From: Cacajao melanocephalus
Taxonomy: Eukaryota; Chordata; Mammalia; Primates; Pitheciidae
Assembly: GCA_963573385.1 (NCBI GenBank)
Contig: CAUYLG010008960.1
Coordinates: 1 to 64,000, forward strand
Direction of reading: 5' to 3'
DNA: 64,000 nt
In this document: positions 27,593 to 40,064 of the stretch, in pieces
Layout of the letters: every line of letters begins with the position of its first letter
How positions within the stretch are numbered: position 1 is the stretch's first letter
Notes under the pieces: generated by a model
Databases searched by the model: none
Told to the model about the DNA's origin: nothing
The model's input: the letters and a program-made list of their open reading frames with translations, nothing else
Made by a program: the position numbers and the translations under genes

Positions 27593-28949
27593 TTTTTATT
27601 CTTCAGAGATCTTCAGGGTAGAGGGTACTTTGGGGTCTATGAAGCTCAGCTCAGGAGGCTGCCACGCATTTTAAAGAGTATTTGTCATCACTTATCAGGA
27701 AAGTAATATTCATAACCCTCATTGTCATCCCTTACCTGTAAGCTTTGCTGATCAGAACCTTGATTGGGAGGTCATTCACATTGGAATTCTTAGTGCATTT
27801 GATTTGTTTCAGGTTATTAAAAAATAAGGAGCTGCATTTGGAAGGCAGCTGTTTTCTTGGGTGCTTGCTGTGTCTTCCTGATAAGTTACTTTTAGAGTCA
27901 TTCATTCATCAGTGAATGGAATATGGACTACACATCTACCATATGTCAGACTCTGTGCTCCTATCCTGGAATTTTCACCAGAAAAATCTGGTCCCATTCC
28001 AGCCACTAGGGATGGCAGGTGCACCAGGAAGTGAGGTTGTGTAGCTCCACGGGTTGGACAGTCTACCTCGTATGAACACTTGAGGAACTCAGGAGGCTGG
28101 GAGGGGCAGGAAAGGTCCCAAGAGGGGTGAATTGGGTGGAGACACCCAGGAAGAAAGAAGTGTAGAAGCCCTGCCAGGAAAGTGTGGGGCTCCCAGAGAG
28201 CCAGCAAGGCTCTAATTTCACAGGCGGGAGTTTCAGGCATTGATGAGGAGGCAGAGGTGGAGAGAGACAAACGGCCAGTGAAACAACGTTCACACACACT
28301 GCGTGCAGTGAAAGAGGATTTTTCTCTTCTACTCTCAAGGAACTTTGTGGACATACAGTGTAGGTGCCAGTTAACTCCCAGGAGCTTCCTTTCTTAACAG
28401 CTTTCTTTGAGTTCTAGTCAGCTCTGTTCACCTATTCCAGCTCATATTTAAGAAATATGTAGTTTTACAGTTTTTTAGGGCCAAGGAAAAGTGTGTGTGT
28501 TTGTGTGTTAATATCTGATACAAATGAGTATATGTAAACATGCATATCTTATATTAAGAATCTCATCATCTGCCTAACTTCACTTGAAAAGATTGTCTTT
28601 GATTAAGGTTTCCTGTCATCCATTAATCTCTTTTCTGAAGATAGCTCTACTCAGTCCTTGTGCTGTCCTAGTTAAAGTCAGCTTGATTAACTGTTAAATA
28701 CTGTATCTAAAATAAGAGGTGACAACCTGGGGTCCAAGGACCTCCAGGAGCCATGCGTGGGCTTTGGAATGTTGTGAAAGTCGAGGCCAAAGCTGTGTGC
28801 AAGGTCGCAGGTGTACAAGTATGTGCATTTCTGGGGACAGGGTCCTTCACTCTTCTCAGAGGGTCCCAGGTGTGTACTCCCCCACCACCGGCCCATGCCC
28901 AGGCTAACCAGGCCAAGCAGCCCATGCCAGGTGCGTCTCTAGCCCCCAC

Positions 28950-29080
28950 CCACACTGTCTGCACAACCCTTTAAGGTAGGCTTGAAACTTGTCTTCATCA
29001 CACAGAGAGGAAACGGAGGTGCTTGGAATGTCAGTTAACTGGCCCAATGATTAAGAGCTACTGACTTAAGACCAGAAAAG
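28950..29080 (+). repeat. MIR-like fragment
   Basis: ctttaaggtaggcttgaaac, acagagaggaaacggaggtg, gtcagttaactggcccaatg in MIR sense order; weak. Confidence 0.4.
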
Positions 29081-30019
29081 GTCTGTGTAACTTTTAAGAA
29101 GGGCTTGGCCTAAACTCAGGGGAATAAAGTCTAGCAGAATCTAGTATAAAAATCTTCCCTGATGACTTCAGTCGACTGCTTAGAATGACATCTCCATGAG
29201 ATGGTCTGAATTTCTTTTCACCATGTGGTTTAAGAGCTAGTTTTCCCACTGAGATTTTATCTTTACATACTTATCCTGCGAGCTGAGAGAAGAATACTGT
29301 TCTTATGGCTCATCAGCATGTGGGCTGAGTTTCTCATCTGCCTCCCTTGCAAGTCCCTACAAAGTCCCCAAAACTATATGTACATCTATTTTTTTCAAAG
29401 TTTTTGAAATACAAGTTTGTCCAAACAGATGTTTGACTATTCATCCCACAGTGTGGGATGCGTTTTAGGTGCGTTTAATTTTAGCTCCAGCCCGTGTGTC
29501 GTGTTCATTTGCATGTGTTAAAGGGGCAGCTGGGATGCCTTCCACATTTGTTGGATTTGGGCTAAATTAAAGTCTATCCGTAGTCAGTTGGATGCCTAGC
29601 GCTGAGCTGATTTAATGTCTCAAAGTGTAAGCTCTAGAATTACCATTCTTGTTGAATGTCAGGTTAAGAAGATTGGGTTACCTCTTTGAATTTCTCTCCC
29701 AATATATCTAATGGAGAGCTATTAAAGAATTTGACCTTTCTGTATAAAATTGTTTTTTGTCTCTATGGTATTTCTCTTCATGTTGATCTATAGAAATGCT
29801 TGCACAGTAGAATTCAGTCTTTAATTGTAATAAATCTGAAAGCAGTGCAGGCGGAAGGTCATTAAGAACGAGGTGTTCGGAGTCCTACAGAATTGAAAAT
29901 CTCAGACCCTCCAGTTCTTAATTGTGTGACCTTATCAGGTATAAGATGACACAACATGACTCTGTCTGTAACCTATGAAGATTAAGCAACACATTTACAA
30001 GGGCTGGTTGCTCCTCCCC

Positions 30020-30330
30020 TGAGAGCTGTCTCAGTGAGGTATCCCTTGACCATTTTCCCTAGGAGTTCAGCCACCTGACCCCTACTCCAAAACATCCTGT
30101 CCCCCTTTCCTGCCTGATTTTTCTCCATAGCCCCTCTCAGCACCTACACATTGTGTGTTTTACTTATTTTTTTCTTTCTTGATCCATCTTTACTCCAAAT
30201 AGTGAGTTATTATATTGAGGGTTGTTATTCAGACACCTCCAGGCACTCAGTAAATTCAATGAGTATTTGCTGAGTGAGTGAATTGTTTTGCAGAGTGCCT
30301 GTCATATAGTGAGTGCCCAATAAATCATGC
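30020..30330 (+). mobile_element. L2 LINE 3'-end fragment
   Basis: ctcagtgaggtatcccttga ccattttcc, tttcctgcctgatttttctc catagcccctctcagcacc, then tgcctgtcatatagtgagtg cccaataaat form the sense L2 tail. Confidence 0.75.
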
Positions 30331-30721
30331 AAGATATGAAGAATCATAAAAGAATACAGGAGAAGGAAAAGGGGATATTTAAGCAGTAAAGGTCATATGA
30401 ACTCAAGATAGGCCACAAATAACCTCATTGAGTTTGTATTTTCCCAGGACTGGAAAACTGCGATTACAGTCTAACCCTTATTACCATCAGGGATAGGTAC
30501 AAGGAATTAAGGCTTCAGAGCCTCACAAACAAACAGACAAACAAAAAACTCTGGACTATGCTTTACCTTTCTAGATGTATAAAATATATTGTACCAAGAA
30601 GAAATGTTTACATGGAATCAGGAAGCATACAAAAGCCAGCTGTGAGTGAAATATTTAATACTACATATAGGATATATTAGGCCCTCTGAGATATTAGAAA
30701 GTTGGTAGCCATCTTATTTTT

Positions 30722-31006
30722 TTTTCTTCTTTTCTTGCTTCAGGGTCTCACTCTGTCACCCAGGCTGCAGTGCAGTGGTACAATTCTGGCTCACTGTGGC
30801 CTTTCACTCCTGGGCTCAGGTGATTCTCCTGCCCCAGCCTCCTGAGTCGCTGGGACCATGGGTGCGCACCACCACTCTAGGCTTTTTGTAGAGATGGGGT
30901 CTTACTGTGTTGCCCAAGCTGGTCTCGAACACCTGGCCTCAAGCAGTTCTCTCTCCTCAGCCTCCCAAAGTGCTGGGATTATAGGTGTGAGCCGCTACAT
31001 TCAGCC
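30722..31006 (-). mobile_element. Full-length Alu (AluJ-like)
   Basis: Antisense Alu ending ggtgtgagccgctacattca gcc. A flanking duplication catcttattttt (30710-30721) and catcctattttt (31008-31019) marks the insertion. Confidence 0.92.
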
Positions 31007-31034
31007 TCATCCTATTTTTGAAAACACCATTTCT

Positions 31035-31175
31035 TTGCTTTTTATTTTTTTGTATTTTTAAATCAATATATTATAGTTGTATCTATCTTGGGGATACATG
31101 TGAGATTGTGATACCTGTCTACAATGTGTAATGATGAAGTCAGGGTAATTGGGATATTCCTCACTTCTCACAGTG
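31035..31175 (-). mobile_element. L1M 3'-UTR fragment
   Basis: tatcttggggatacatgtga, acaatgtgtaatgatgaagt cagggtaat resembles the antisense 3' region of old L1s. Confidence 0.5.
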
Positions 31176-31339
31176 ATCTCTGCATGGTTTCTCAATTAAA
31201 AAAAAAATCTTTTTGCTTGGAAATTTCAAATACGTTATCAAGACTTAAAAGCAAATTAAACCAGTGGGAATTCTGAAGTTGCTTTTTTGTATTAGCCGTT
31301 TCTTCTCTCTCTGTCCCTGCATTGGGACGCTGTTCTTAT

Positions 31340-31460
31340 TGTCCAGGCAGAGGGTAATGGAAAGTAGCATTGGTGGTGGTGAGAAGTGGTCAGGTGGGCT
31401 ATATTCTGAAGGTGGGGCCAACAGGATGCGCTAATGGACTGTGGCAGGGGGGCGGAGGGT
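31340..31460 (-). mobile_element. L2 LINE fragment
   Basis: ggtggtgagaagtggtcagg, atattctgaaggtggggcca acaggatgcgctaatgg is antisense L2. Confidence 0.6.
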
Positions 31461-31951
31461 ATGGCTTGGAAGGGTGTGCCACAGTGTGTGGCTGGCACAC
31501 GGGAAGACTTGCAGTCACCTCCGCTGAGCTGTGGGGAGGCGGTGAGTGGAGCAGGTGTGGGGAAATTTTTACATGTTAATGCCTCTCAGTGTAGGTGGAC
31601 CTGTTTTGTAGGTGGTGGGATATATGTCTGGTGTTTGGGAGGAAGGTCTTAGCAGGAATATAAATTTGGAAATGTTCAGTGTATGGATGGTATTTAAAGC
31701 CATGAGGCTGGATGTTAATTACCAAGAGAATGGATGCAGACAGAAGAGGCCCGAGGCCTGAGGCCTGAGCCCTAGACGGTTCCAGCTTTGAGATTTTTAG
31801 CTGTGGATTTGAAGCCAGCGGCTGACACTTGGAGGACAGTCTAACACTGTAGATTGCAGACTATTTTAGGCTGCGTTCCCATGATCAGGGGATGTAATTT
31901 CATGAAACTCTGCAACTGAGAAGCTAAAAGGAGCCTCAGGGGAGTGTCTCA

Positions 31952-32135
31952 TTCAGTGGTTCTCAGCCTCGAGCTGTGCCACCCACCTAGAACGAAGATG
32001 GAAATGTGGGGGCGGAGGATCGGGGGTTGTTGGAATACCCGTGGGGTGCTCCTGGCATCTACCACCAGGGCCCAATGAAGCCGCATATTTTGTATAGCCC
32101 AAGTTGGTCTGGCACTTTGAAGAAACTGTCCCACC
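31952..32135 (+). mobile_element. Probable hAT-type MER element
   Basis: cagtggttctcagcctcgag at the left and ggggtgctcctggcatctac caccagggccc inside fit a hAT-Charlie non-autonomous element; subfamily uncertain. Confidence 0.45.
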
Positions 32136-32197
32136 CAAATGGCCACAGGGCTTCCTGTCAAGCCCTCATTTACCTAATTGTTTCCCCCCACCATTAG

Positions 32198-32221
32198 TTA
32201 AAAAAAAAAAAAAAAAAAAAA
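32198..32221 (+). repeat. Poly-A run
   Basis: About 24 A bases after ccattagtt, without an attached Alu body. Confidence 0.9.
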
Positions 32222-32403
32222 TGCATGTTGAAGTGGTTTTTTTGTTGTTTTTTCTGTTATTGCTCTGAGTTGTACTTGTCTTCTCCATCAGCCAGCCGTC
32301 AAAGGTGGCGTTGAAAGCCATCACCTCCTGAGCTTTGTAGCCCACACAGGCCCCACTGGAAGTCTCTGTTCCTCTGACTAGCAGCCACATGGAAGTATGA
32401 GTG

Positions 32404-32935
32404 TGTTGTGAACTGAATTGTCCCTCTCCAAATTTCATATGTTAAAGACCCAAACCCCAGAGTGACTGTATTTGGAGACAGTTCCTTGTGGAGGTGATTA
32501 AGATTAGAAGAGGTCCTAAGGGTGGCACCTTGATCCACCCTGTGGTGTCCCTATAGTAAGAGGAAGATGAAAGGAGAGATCTTTTTCCCTACCATGTGAG
32601 TACACAGCAAAACGGGGCCACCTACAAGCCAGGAAGAGGTCTCACCAGGAACCAGATCTGCTGGCACCTTGATCTGAGCTTCCAGCCTCCAGAACTTTGA
32701 GAAATATAAATCTATTGTTGGGCCAGGTGCAGTGGCTCACACCTGTAATCCCAGCACTTTGGGAGGCCAAAGCAGGTAAATGGCTTGAGCCCAGGAGGCT
32801 GAGCCCACACTGCACTTCAGCCTGGGCAACAGAGCAAGACCTTGTCTCCAAAAAAAAAAAAAAACCCTCAAAAAAAAAAAAGTCTGTTGTTTAAGGTCCT
32901 GTCTGTGGTATTCTCAGCCCAAGCTGACTAATACA
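32404..32935 (+). mobile_element. MLT1-type solo LTR (ERVL-MaLR) split by an Alu
   Basis: It starts tgttgtgaactgaattgtcc, runs through aaatttcatatgttaaagac, ctgtatttggagac, ccatgtgagtacacagc, tccagcctccagaactttg, and after the Alu resumes at tctgttgtttaag to end ctgactaataca. No internal retroviral genes are attached. Confidence 0.85.
32721..32881 (+). mobile_element. Short Alu with large internal deletion
   Basis: Starts ggccaggtgcagtggctcac and jumps from gcttgagcccaggaggctga to cactgcacttcagcctggg, then two A runs. It sits inside the MLT1 LTR; flanking tctattgtt and gtctgttgtt suggest the target-site duplication. Confidence 0.92.
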
Positions 32936-34499
32936 GAGTGGAAATGATACATCTTGACCGGCAGGCCAGTGGAAGGGCCGGCCAGCCAGCCAGATCCTAA
33001 AATGACTTGGGTAACACTTGCTTCCATTTTCTCTTAAGCTCTTCTGAGGCCCCTCCCCAGTGTTATCTGGTACAAAGATCCCAGGGGTAACATATCCTTG
33101 ATGCCTTCTTTAGAGTATGCTGTGCTTAGGAGGTGATTGCCATCAGGCTGGAGCCTTTCCAGGATCCAGACTCCTTTCCAGGAGGGTTTTGATTTGATTT
33201 TTTTTTTTGCCTGGAAATACATCTGATAAGAAAATAAAGTACAGGAACCAAGAGGAACCCAGGAAGTTTATGGAATCTCTTTCTCTCTACTGGGGAAATC
33301 TTGAGACAGTTTACTTTGAAATTGTTTACGTATTTAAAATGAAATAAACCTTTAAGGGAGAAACCATTATCTTTGTTTTCTTCTTTCGCTTGTCAACTAG
33401 ACACCATTCCTTTTTACTTATTTCATTAAATCCTTTAAAAATGAGAACTGCTTGGTAAAGGAACAGGTTTCCTTCGGATTTCAAACATTAAGTTACTAGA
33501 AAGCGTTTCTGTGCCTTGCCACCACTACATTTAAAATGCGGGGTTTTGAAACATGTTTGTGTCTCAGGCTAAAATGCTACTGCATGAACCATATCCCCAC
33601 AAAGGAAACTTCTTTAAGAGGAGTTTGTCCAAGTTGTACACCTAATCGGTTTATCTTTAAGTCAAGAGTGTATTGCTTTTACTCCATTTACAGATTCTTA
33701 ATGGCTCAGCCTTTGTTTAGCAGAATCACTAAAGAACTCTTTTTGACCACTTTTGAAATGTCTGCCTTTAACACAGCCCAAACAGACCAAAGCTCTTAAG
33801 GGTGTGCTCATTGTTGTATTTTTTAGGGGCATTTTAAGAGGGCAGACATTGAAGTCCTGGGTTGTGCTGTTTATTCTCACTGAAATGTCAGCGCTGATGT
33901 CAGTTGTTTTAAGGGTGGCTAATCAGGATTAAGGATTGTGGGGAAAGATGAAATCCAAACTTTCCATTTTGATTCTGGAAGAAAACTGCTGAAGCCAAGG
34001 AAAGGTTTTCAGCATTAAATCAGCCAGCTTGGAGGGAAGCTTTGGCTAAGGCAACTATTAGGGGACTCGGAGTTTTCTTTTTAGGAGGGCAGAAGACCTA
34101 GGGAAATCTGCACAGCTCTCCAGTGGAGTGCAATTGGCAATCCGGGCGGGACTGGAGCTTTGCCCTTATGTTGTACTTCTCAGCAGCTCACGATGTCTCA
34201 TAAACATGTGCCACGGCCTCCTGAGATTCTTGTGATCGAGCTGCTGCTCCCTGGCAGAGCTGGCCCGAGCACCCACTCCTCCCGCATCGATTTGCAGCCC
34301 AACTCCAACTCTGTAAGCTGCACCACAGACAGTCCTGGTGGAGGAGATGGGAGGCTACATGGGGTGTCACATGTGGGGACAGGCGCTTCTCTAGGCTTAG
34401 GTGTCCTGGCTTTGTTGGCATTTGTGGCTGTGGGGTAGGTGGAGTTTGGGTGTGGTGTAACAGCAAATCTTTAAAAGTCTCTTCAGTAATCAAAACAAC

Positions 34500-34990
34500 A
34501 AAACCGTTTATTGAACATTTTTTGGTACCAAAGCCTGTGCTCAGCCTTTTATGTGCATTCATTTTATTTACTCTAAAGCTGGGCACAGTGGCTCACACCT
34601 GTAATTTCAGCTCTTTGAGAGGCTGAAGCAGAAGGACAGCTTGAGACCAGCCTGGGCAACACAGTGAGACCCCATCACTAAAAAAATTAGCCTAGTGTGA
34701 TGGTGTGCACTTGCAGTCCCAGCTACTTGGGAGGCTGAGATGGGAGGGTCACTCGAACCCAGAAGTTTGTGGCTGCAGGGAACTGTGATCATGGTGTTGC
34801 ACTCCAGCCTGGGCAACAGAGTAAGCCTCTAAAATAAAACAAAAAACTTTATTTACTCAGCCTCACACTCCTGTAAAGTGGGTAGGGATGTTATACTTCT
34901 GATGATGTCATATGCCAGTTCCCAGAAGGCTCGGAACTCTGACCCCACTTCCAGAAAGTAGAAGAGTTGCACCCAGGAGTCAGGTTCCGT
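34500..34990 (+). repeat. MIR SINE split by an Alu
   Basis: attgaacattttttggtacc, gcctgtgctcagccttttat gtgcattcattttatttact is the left MIR half. After the Alu, tcacactcctgtaaagtggg tagggatg continues it. Confidence 0.6.
34574..34847 (+). mobile_element. Alu with exact target-site duplication
   Basis: Sense Alu starting gctgggcacagtggctcac and ending gcctctaaaataaaac. An exact 11-bp repeat tttatttactc flanks it at 34563-34573 and 34848-34858. Confidence 0.95.
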
Positions 34991-36039
34991 GGGACGTAAG
35001 CTCAGTTTGCAGAGCAGAGGTTGCTTTTCTCATTTTTTTATGTTGTCAGTAGGAACATACTTAGGGAGAGGCAGACAGTTGGGATATCCCAGGGCCTCAT
35101 AAGACACTACCTTGTATCTAGAGAGCCTTAGCCCCCAGGGATTTCACAGTTATTAAGCCATGAAGTTTTATCACTTATTGTGAGGCGGGCGAGAAAGGTG
35201 AGCCACTTGCCTGAGTTCTAACAAGGCTCACTGGTGGAGGAATTGGAGCGCTCTATGTACCCCTGACTCAGGGTTCTGACTAATAGTTGTGGCTGCTTCA
35301 CTGTCTGCTCTTCACAGGGTCTTTTATACTCCTTGCTTTTAGGCATGTCTTGGCATGGGGCCTGAATGTACCTAACAAATGGAAGAGATGGGTGTTGGTA
35401 ACTTGCAGCCTAACAACCTCCTGAGGGAAGCTGGCCGCATGTTGATGGGATCCTGAGAAATGGAGAAGAAACGGGGTGGTTTTTCTTTTCCCAGTTTCAG
35501 ATACCCAAAGAAAATGGACTGAAAGAGTGCACTCTATTTCTGTTCCTTTGGAGCACTGCTGATGTCGTTCAGGAAGTGAGACTTCTGCTTGTGTGTTCAG
35601 TCAGTGTGACATCTCTGCCTGTCACTGTGACATCTCTGCCTGCTGTTGGAAGAGTGCTGCAGGCTCAGTGAGATATACGAGATGTGGGGAGTGGGAAGTG
35701 GCTGGCAATAATGGCCCCTTGCTCAACGGTGGTTTCTAACTTGCACCTCATGGGCACAGTTCACACCAAAGCCCTGTCATTCATCAGCGTGCTAGTTTAT
35801 GTTTTGTTTTATTTTTCCTGTCTTTATAAAACCAACTTCTGGTTTCAACCACCGTTTAAACTGTTCTTTTTCTTCCCTTAATATGTTTCCTCCTTTTTTG
35901 ACTATTTCAGGCCTTATCTCTGTCTGAATTAAAGAATGCGTTGGACTGGTAGCAAATATAAGGCTTTGACTATAGAGATTTCGTTTGTGTTGACGTTGGC
36001 ATCTCTGAAGGGCCCGTTGTAAGTCTCCTTTTCAAAGAT

Positions 36040-36175
36040 CATTGGCAAATGTATTTTCAAAGCTTAACCCCTGAGTGCCTGTCCACACGTGTAGCTCAGT
36101 TTCCCCATCTGTAACTCTAGGTTATGGTTTGAGCAAACGCAATGATGATGCTAAATGAGTTGTGTAATTTGCTTT
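36040..36175 (-). repeat. MIR-like fragment
   Basis: gtgtagctcagtttccccat ctgtaactctagg with downstream gatgatgctaaatgagttg follows antisense MIR order. Confidence 0.45.
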
Positions 36176-37129
36176 CTTTATTCTTAGTCTTTTCTTTCTG
36201 CCACCATCCTGGGAATGGGGATCACCTTTGTCATCAAGCAACTGCAGAGGCAGACAAGGAAACAGGCAATTACGTAGTCTAGTGAGGGTAACCTAAACTC
36301 TAGACCATTTACAACAGGGCTCTATTCTTTCTATTTTAGACTTGTTTGAGAGTTTCTGTTATCTTCTTGGTAGACTGACCCTTTTTATCATTATGAAGTG
36401 CCCTTCTTATCACTAGTAATGCTTCTTGTCTTACAATATCAGTATAGCTGCACCGTCTTTCTTTGATTTCATGGTTTTGCATGGTGTATCTTTTCCCTTG
36501 CTTTCACTTTCAAACTTTTTATGTCCTTATATTTAAAGTGTATCTTCTGTAAGTAGCCTACAGTTGGATTTTGGACTTTCATCTGCTCTAACAATCTGTG
36601 TCTTTTATTTGGTGTATTTAGTCCTTTTACATTTAATCTACGTACTAGTTTATTGGGATTTAACACCAGCATCTCAGTGGTTGCGTTCTATTAGTTCCAC
36701 CCGCTTTGTGTTTCGTTTTCCATTGCGTTCTCCTTCTACATTATTTTTTTTCTCTGTTAGTTTGCTAAATTCTTGACTAATAAGTTCACATGTAGAGCCT
36801 ATTGCAAATGAATAATTTTATTACTTCTTAGACAATGCACAGACCTTATAATAATTTACCTTCCACTTACCTTCAGCCCTTTGTGTTCTTGTTGTCATTT
36901 GGCTTAATTCTCTCTTTATAAACTCTACAGGATTTCTTTTGTTTTATGCAGTAAATGTCCTTTTGATTTATTCACATATTTGCATATTTGTATTCCCATT
37001 GCTCCTCATTTCTTATATTTCTGTTTTCCCACCTAAGACCATTTTCCTTCTGTATTTCACTAGTATTGCACTTAGTACCCGTTTGCTAGCAATGAATTCT
37101 ATCCATTTTTTGGTCTGAAAACATCTTTA

Positions 37130-37133
<4 letters not shown>

Positions 37134-37167
<34 letters not shown>

Positions 37168-37172
37168 TGTAT
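37134..37172 (+). repeat. (TG)n microsatellite at an Alu tail
   Basis: A TG run with two short interruptions (atgtg, atatg) at the tail end of the antisense Alu. Confidence 0.95.
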
Positions 37173-37464
<292 letters not shown>

Positions 37465-38734
37465 TTACTTTGGTTTTTGAAGAGCGTTTTCACTGACTGT
37501 GAAATTCTCAGTTGACAGTGACTGTCGGCACCTTTACATTGTCATTCAGTTGTCTTGTTTTTCATTGTTTCTGATGAAATATCTACTGTTAGTTTGTTCT
37601 TTTTGAAGACATTTTGACTTTTTCTTCCAGCTGCCTTTTCAGATATTTCCCTTTTTCAGCAGTTTTTCAATAATATGCCTAGAAGTTGTTTTCCTTGTGC
37701 TGAACCTGTTTGGGATTTGTGAAATTTCCTAACTTGAGCTTCATGCCTTTTCAGTTTTGCCATGTTGCATTTCTGTCTCCTCTTCCTCTGAGACCCTAAT
37801 TTCATCTTTGTTAGATATTTCTACATTTCCTCTGTCCCTCATAAGCTCTTTTCTGTCCTCTTTATTCTTTTTGATTGCTGGTGCCTCTATCTGGATGTAT
37901 TTCTATTGGCCTGCCTCCTGCTCATTGATCCTTTCCTTTGCCATGTCTAGTCTGCTTTTAAATCCACTGCTGAATTCTTCATTTCAGTTGTTGTGTTCAG
38001 TTGTGTATGAATAAATACAGAGATATTTAAGGGCTTTCCCTGACTTTTTCATCCTCCAAAGAGGATTTAGGTTTGTTCTCTGGCAGGCAGTTAAAATAGG
38101 GCAGGTCGCCTTAATCAAGTCTGGAATTGAGCTGGTGTAAAGCTGGGTTTCGGTCTTTTGTGAGAGAGCTGGTGAGTTTCCAGTTCTCTTTTGCCACTAG
38201 GAAGTAGCCCTATGGGATTTGACCTGGAAGTGCGGAATATTTATTAGGGTTCAGTTTCCTCAGCAAGCTCTCAAGTCCATTTCTGGCCTCCACAGCCCCG
38301 TGGCACCTCCAGAAGCCGTCACTTGGCTCTGCAGCTACAAGACCATTGCTTCTGCTTGGCCCAGTCAGCCATTTGGCTCCATGTCGTTGGAGAGCAACCT
38401 CAGAGAATGTTGGCCTTACTCTCAAGGTGCTTCTCCTTTCTGGGCACCTGGCCTCACAACACCTGGCTGCCTTGCTCACTCTCCAGTGCCTTCAAATAGA
38501 TTCTTCGGTGTATTTCATCCACAATTTCTGGTTGCTTTCAGTGAGTAGGTTGGTCTGTAGCAAGGAACTTTACTGTCACTGGAAGCAGGAAAAACACCTG
38601 TGTGTTTTATTTGGAATTTAAATCCACTCTGAATTTGGCAGTTGAAAATTTTGCCCTGAGCATTAACGTCTATCTCAAAGGAGAGTAAATAGAAATATAG
38701 GCGGACTTGAAGTTGGGAGGTGTAGCTTTTATTA

Positions 38735-38885
38735 ATAGCTCAGCCAGCTGTTAGCTCCCAGACTGAGGTCAAAATAATCTCTCTGTAAAGCCTGAGTTTC
38801 TTATCTGTGAAACAATAATAATGCCTGCCTGGCCTGTCGTACAGCATTGTTATAAGGCTCAGATGTGTGCATAAGCCACATAGAT
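38735..38885 (-). repeat. MIR SINE fragment
   Basis: cagccagctgttagctccca, gtttcttatctgtgaaacaa taataatgcctgcctgg and cattgttataaggctcagat give antisense MIR. Confidence 0.7.
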
Positions 38886-39519
38886 TACACAAATACAGGA
38901 CGTTATTCTAGTGACTAATGGCTTGTATATGTATCAGCTTTGAGTAAAGAATGAACTGTTACTTTGTTAACGCTTTGCTCTCAAAATGTGTGTGACATGC
39001 CTGGCAGACATTCGGCTTCCAATATGTGAAAGCCTGTGTCACACTGAGGTGGTATTGGATTGTTTTATCATAGCACCAAAAACAGTCGCAGAAATAGCTG
39101 TGAAGCAGTGATCCTACCTATTTCAGAAAGAAATGAGACCAGGAAAAATGGAGTCAACAGAGTGTTGCTTGATAAATGAAATCAATCTTTGGGTCCTAAC
39201 AAACTGTCTTACTTCAACTATTCATTAAAACGCATCACTTTGCCGTCGTGGTGGAAACACGTAACTGCACGAACAACTTCCTTTCAGTGGAAGGGTTTTG
39301 TCTATTTTAGGAAACAGTCAAAATACTGGAAAATTTATTTTAACTTTTTTTTGTCATTTAGGCTGTGTATTTCACTTGAATATGGTTTCAGAGATGACTT
39401 GTAATGTTTCTAATGAACTTAAAGGAAGCAGCATTGTCAGTTTGTGGTACATTGATTATTAATCCAAAATTGTCTGTTCACTGGTGTAACTGACAGTGCA
39501 CGTATACTTTGGAGTTGTT

Positions 39520-39796
39520 TGTTTATTAATGTAGACGGGGTCTCACCCCGTTGCCCAAGCTGGAGTACAGAGGTGTGATCATAGCTCACCATGACAAACT
39601 CCTGGGCTCAAGCCATCCTCTTGAGTAGAAGACTACAGGCGTGCACCACTGTACCCAGTAATTTAAAAAATTGTTTAGTAGTGACAGGGCCTTGCTACGT
39701 TGCCCATGCTGGTCTCAAATTCCTGACCACAAGTGATCCTCTTGCTTTTACCTACCAAAGTGCTGGGATTACAGGCGTGAGCCACCATGCCCGGCC
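39520..39796 (-). mobile_element. Alu (AluJ-like) with 17-bp target-site duplication
   Basis: Antisense Alu ending ccaccatgcccggcc. The flanks tatactttggagttgtt (39503-39519) and tatactctggagttgtt (39797-39813) differ at one base. Confidence 0.95.
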
Positions 39797-40064
39797 TATA
39801 CTCTGGAGTTGTTAAATGTTAGTGGCGGAACCTATGAGGGCCCATAATCTCCACTGCCATCCGTAAAATTTAAAGTGCAGACTTTTACAGCATGACTATC
39901 TTAACTATTTTGAATCAGCCATGATTTTCTTCATCTGACAATAATGTGAGAAAATCCACACCTCTTTGGAAATTCGAGTTATTTAAAAAAAGGAAATATC
40001 CCAATAGGAATATTGTACTTGGATTTGAAGTTTTATATTCACTGAAGATTTCTTTTTATTCTTG

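Noticed and set aside
27902..28354. 150-residue minus-strand frame
   Set aside because: Another frame on the same strand is also open; low-complexity composition; no family resemblance, splice context or start context.
29509..29518. Octamer-like catttgcatg site
   Set aside because: A single short motif in 64 kb is expected by chance, with nothing else to support a regulatory element.
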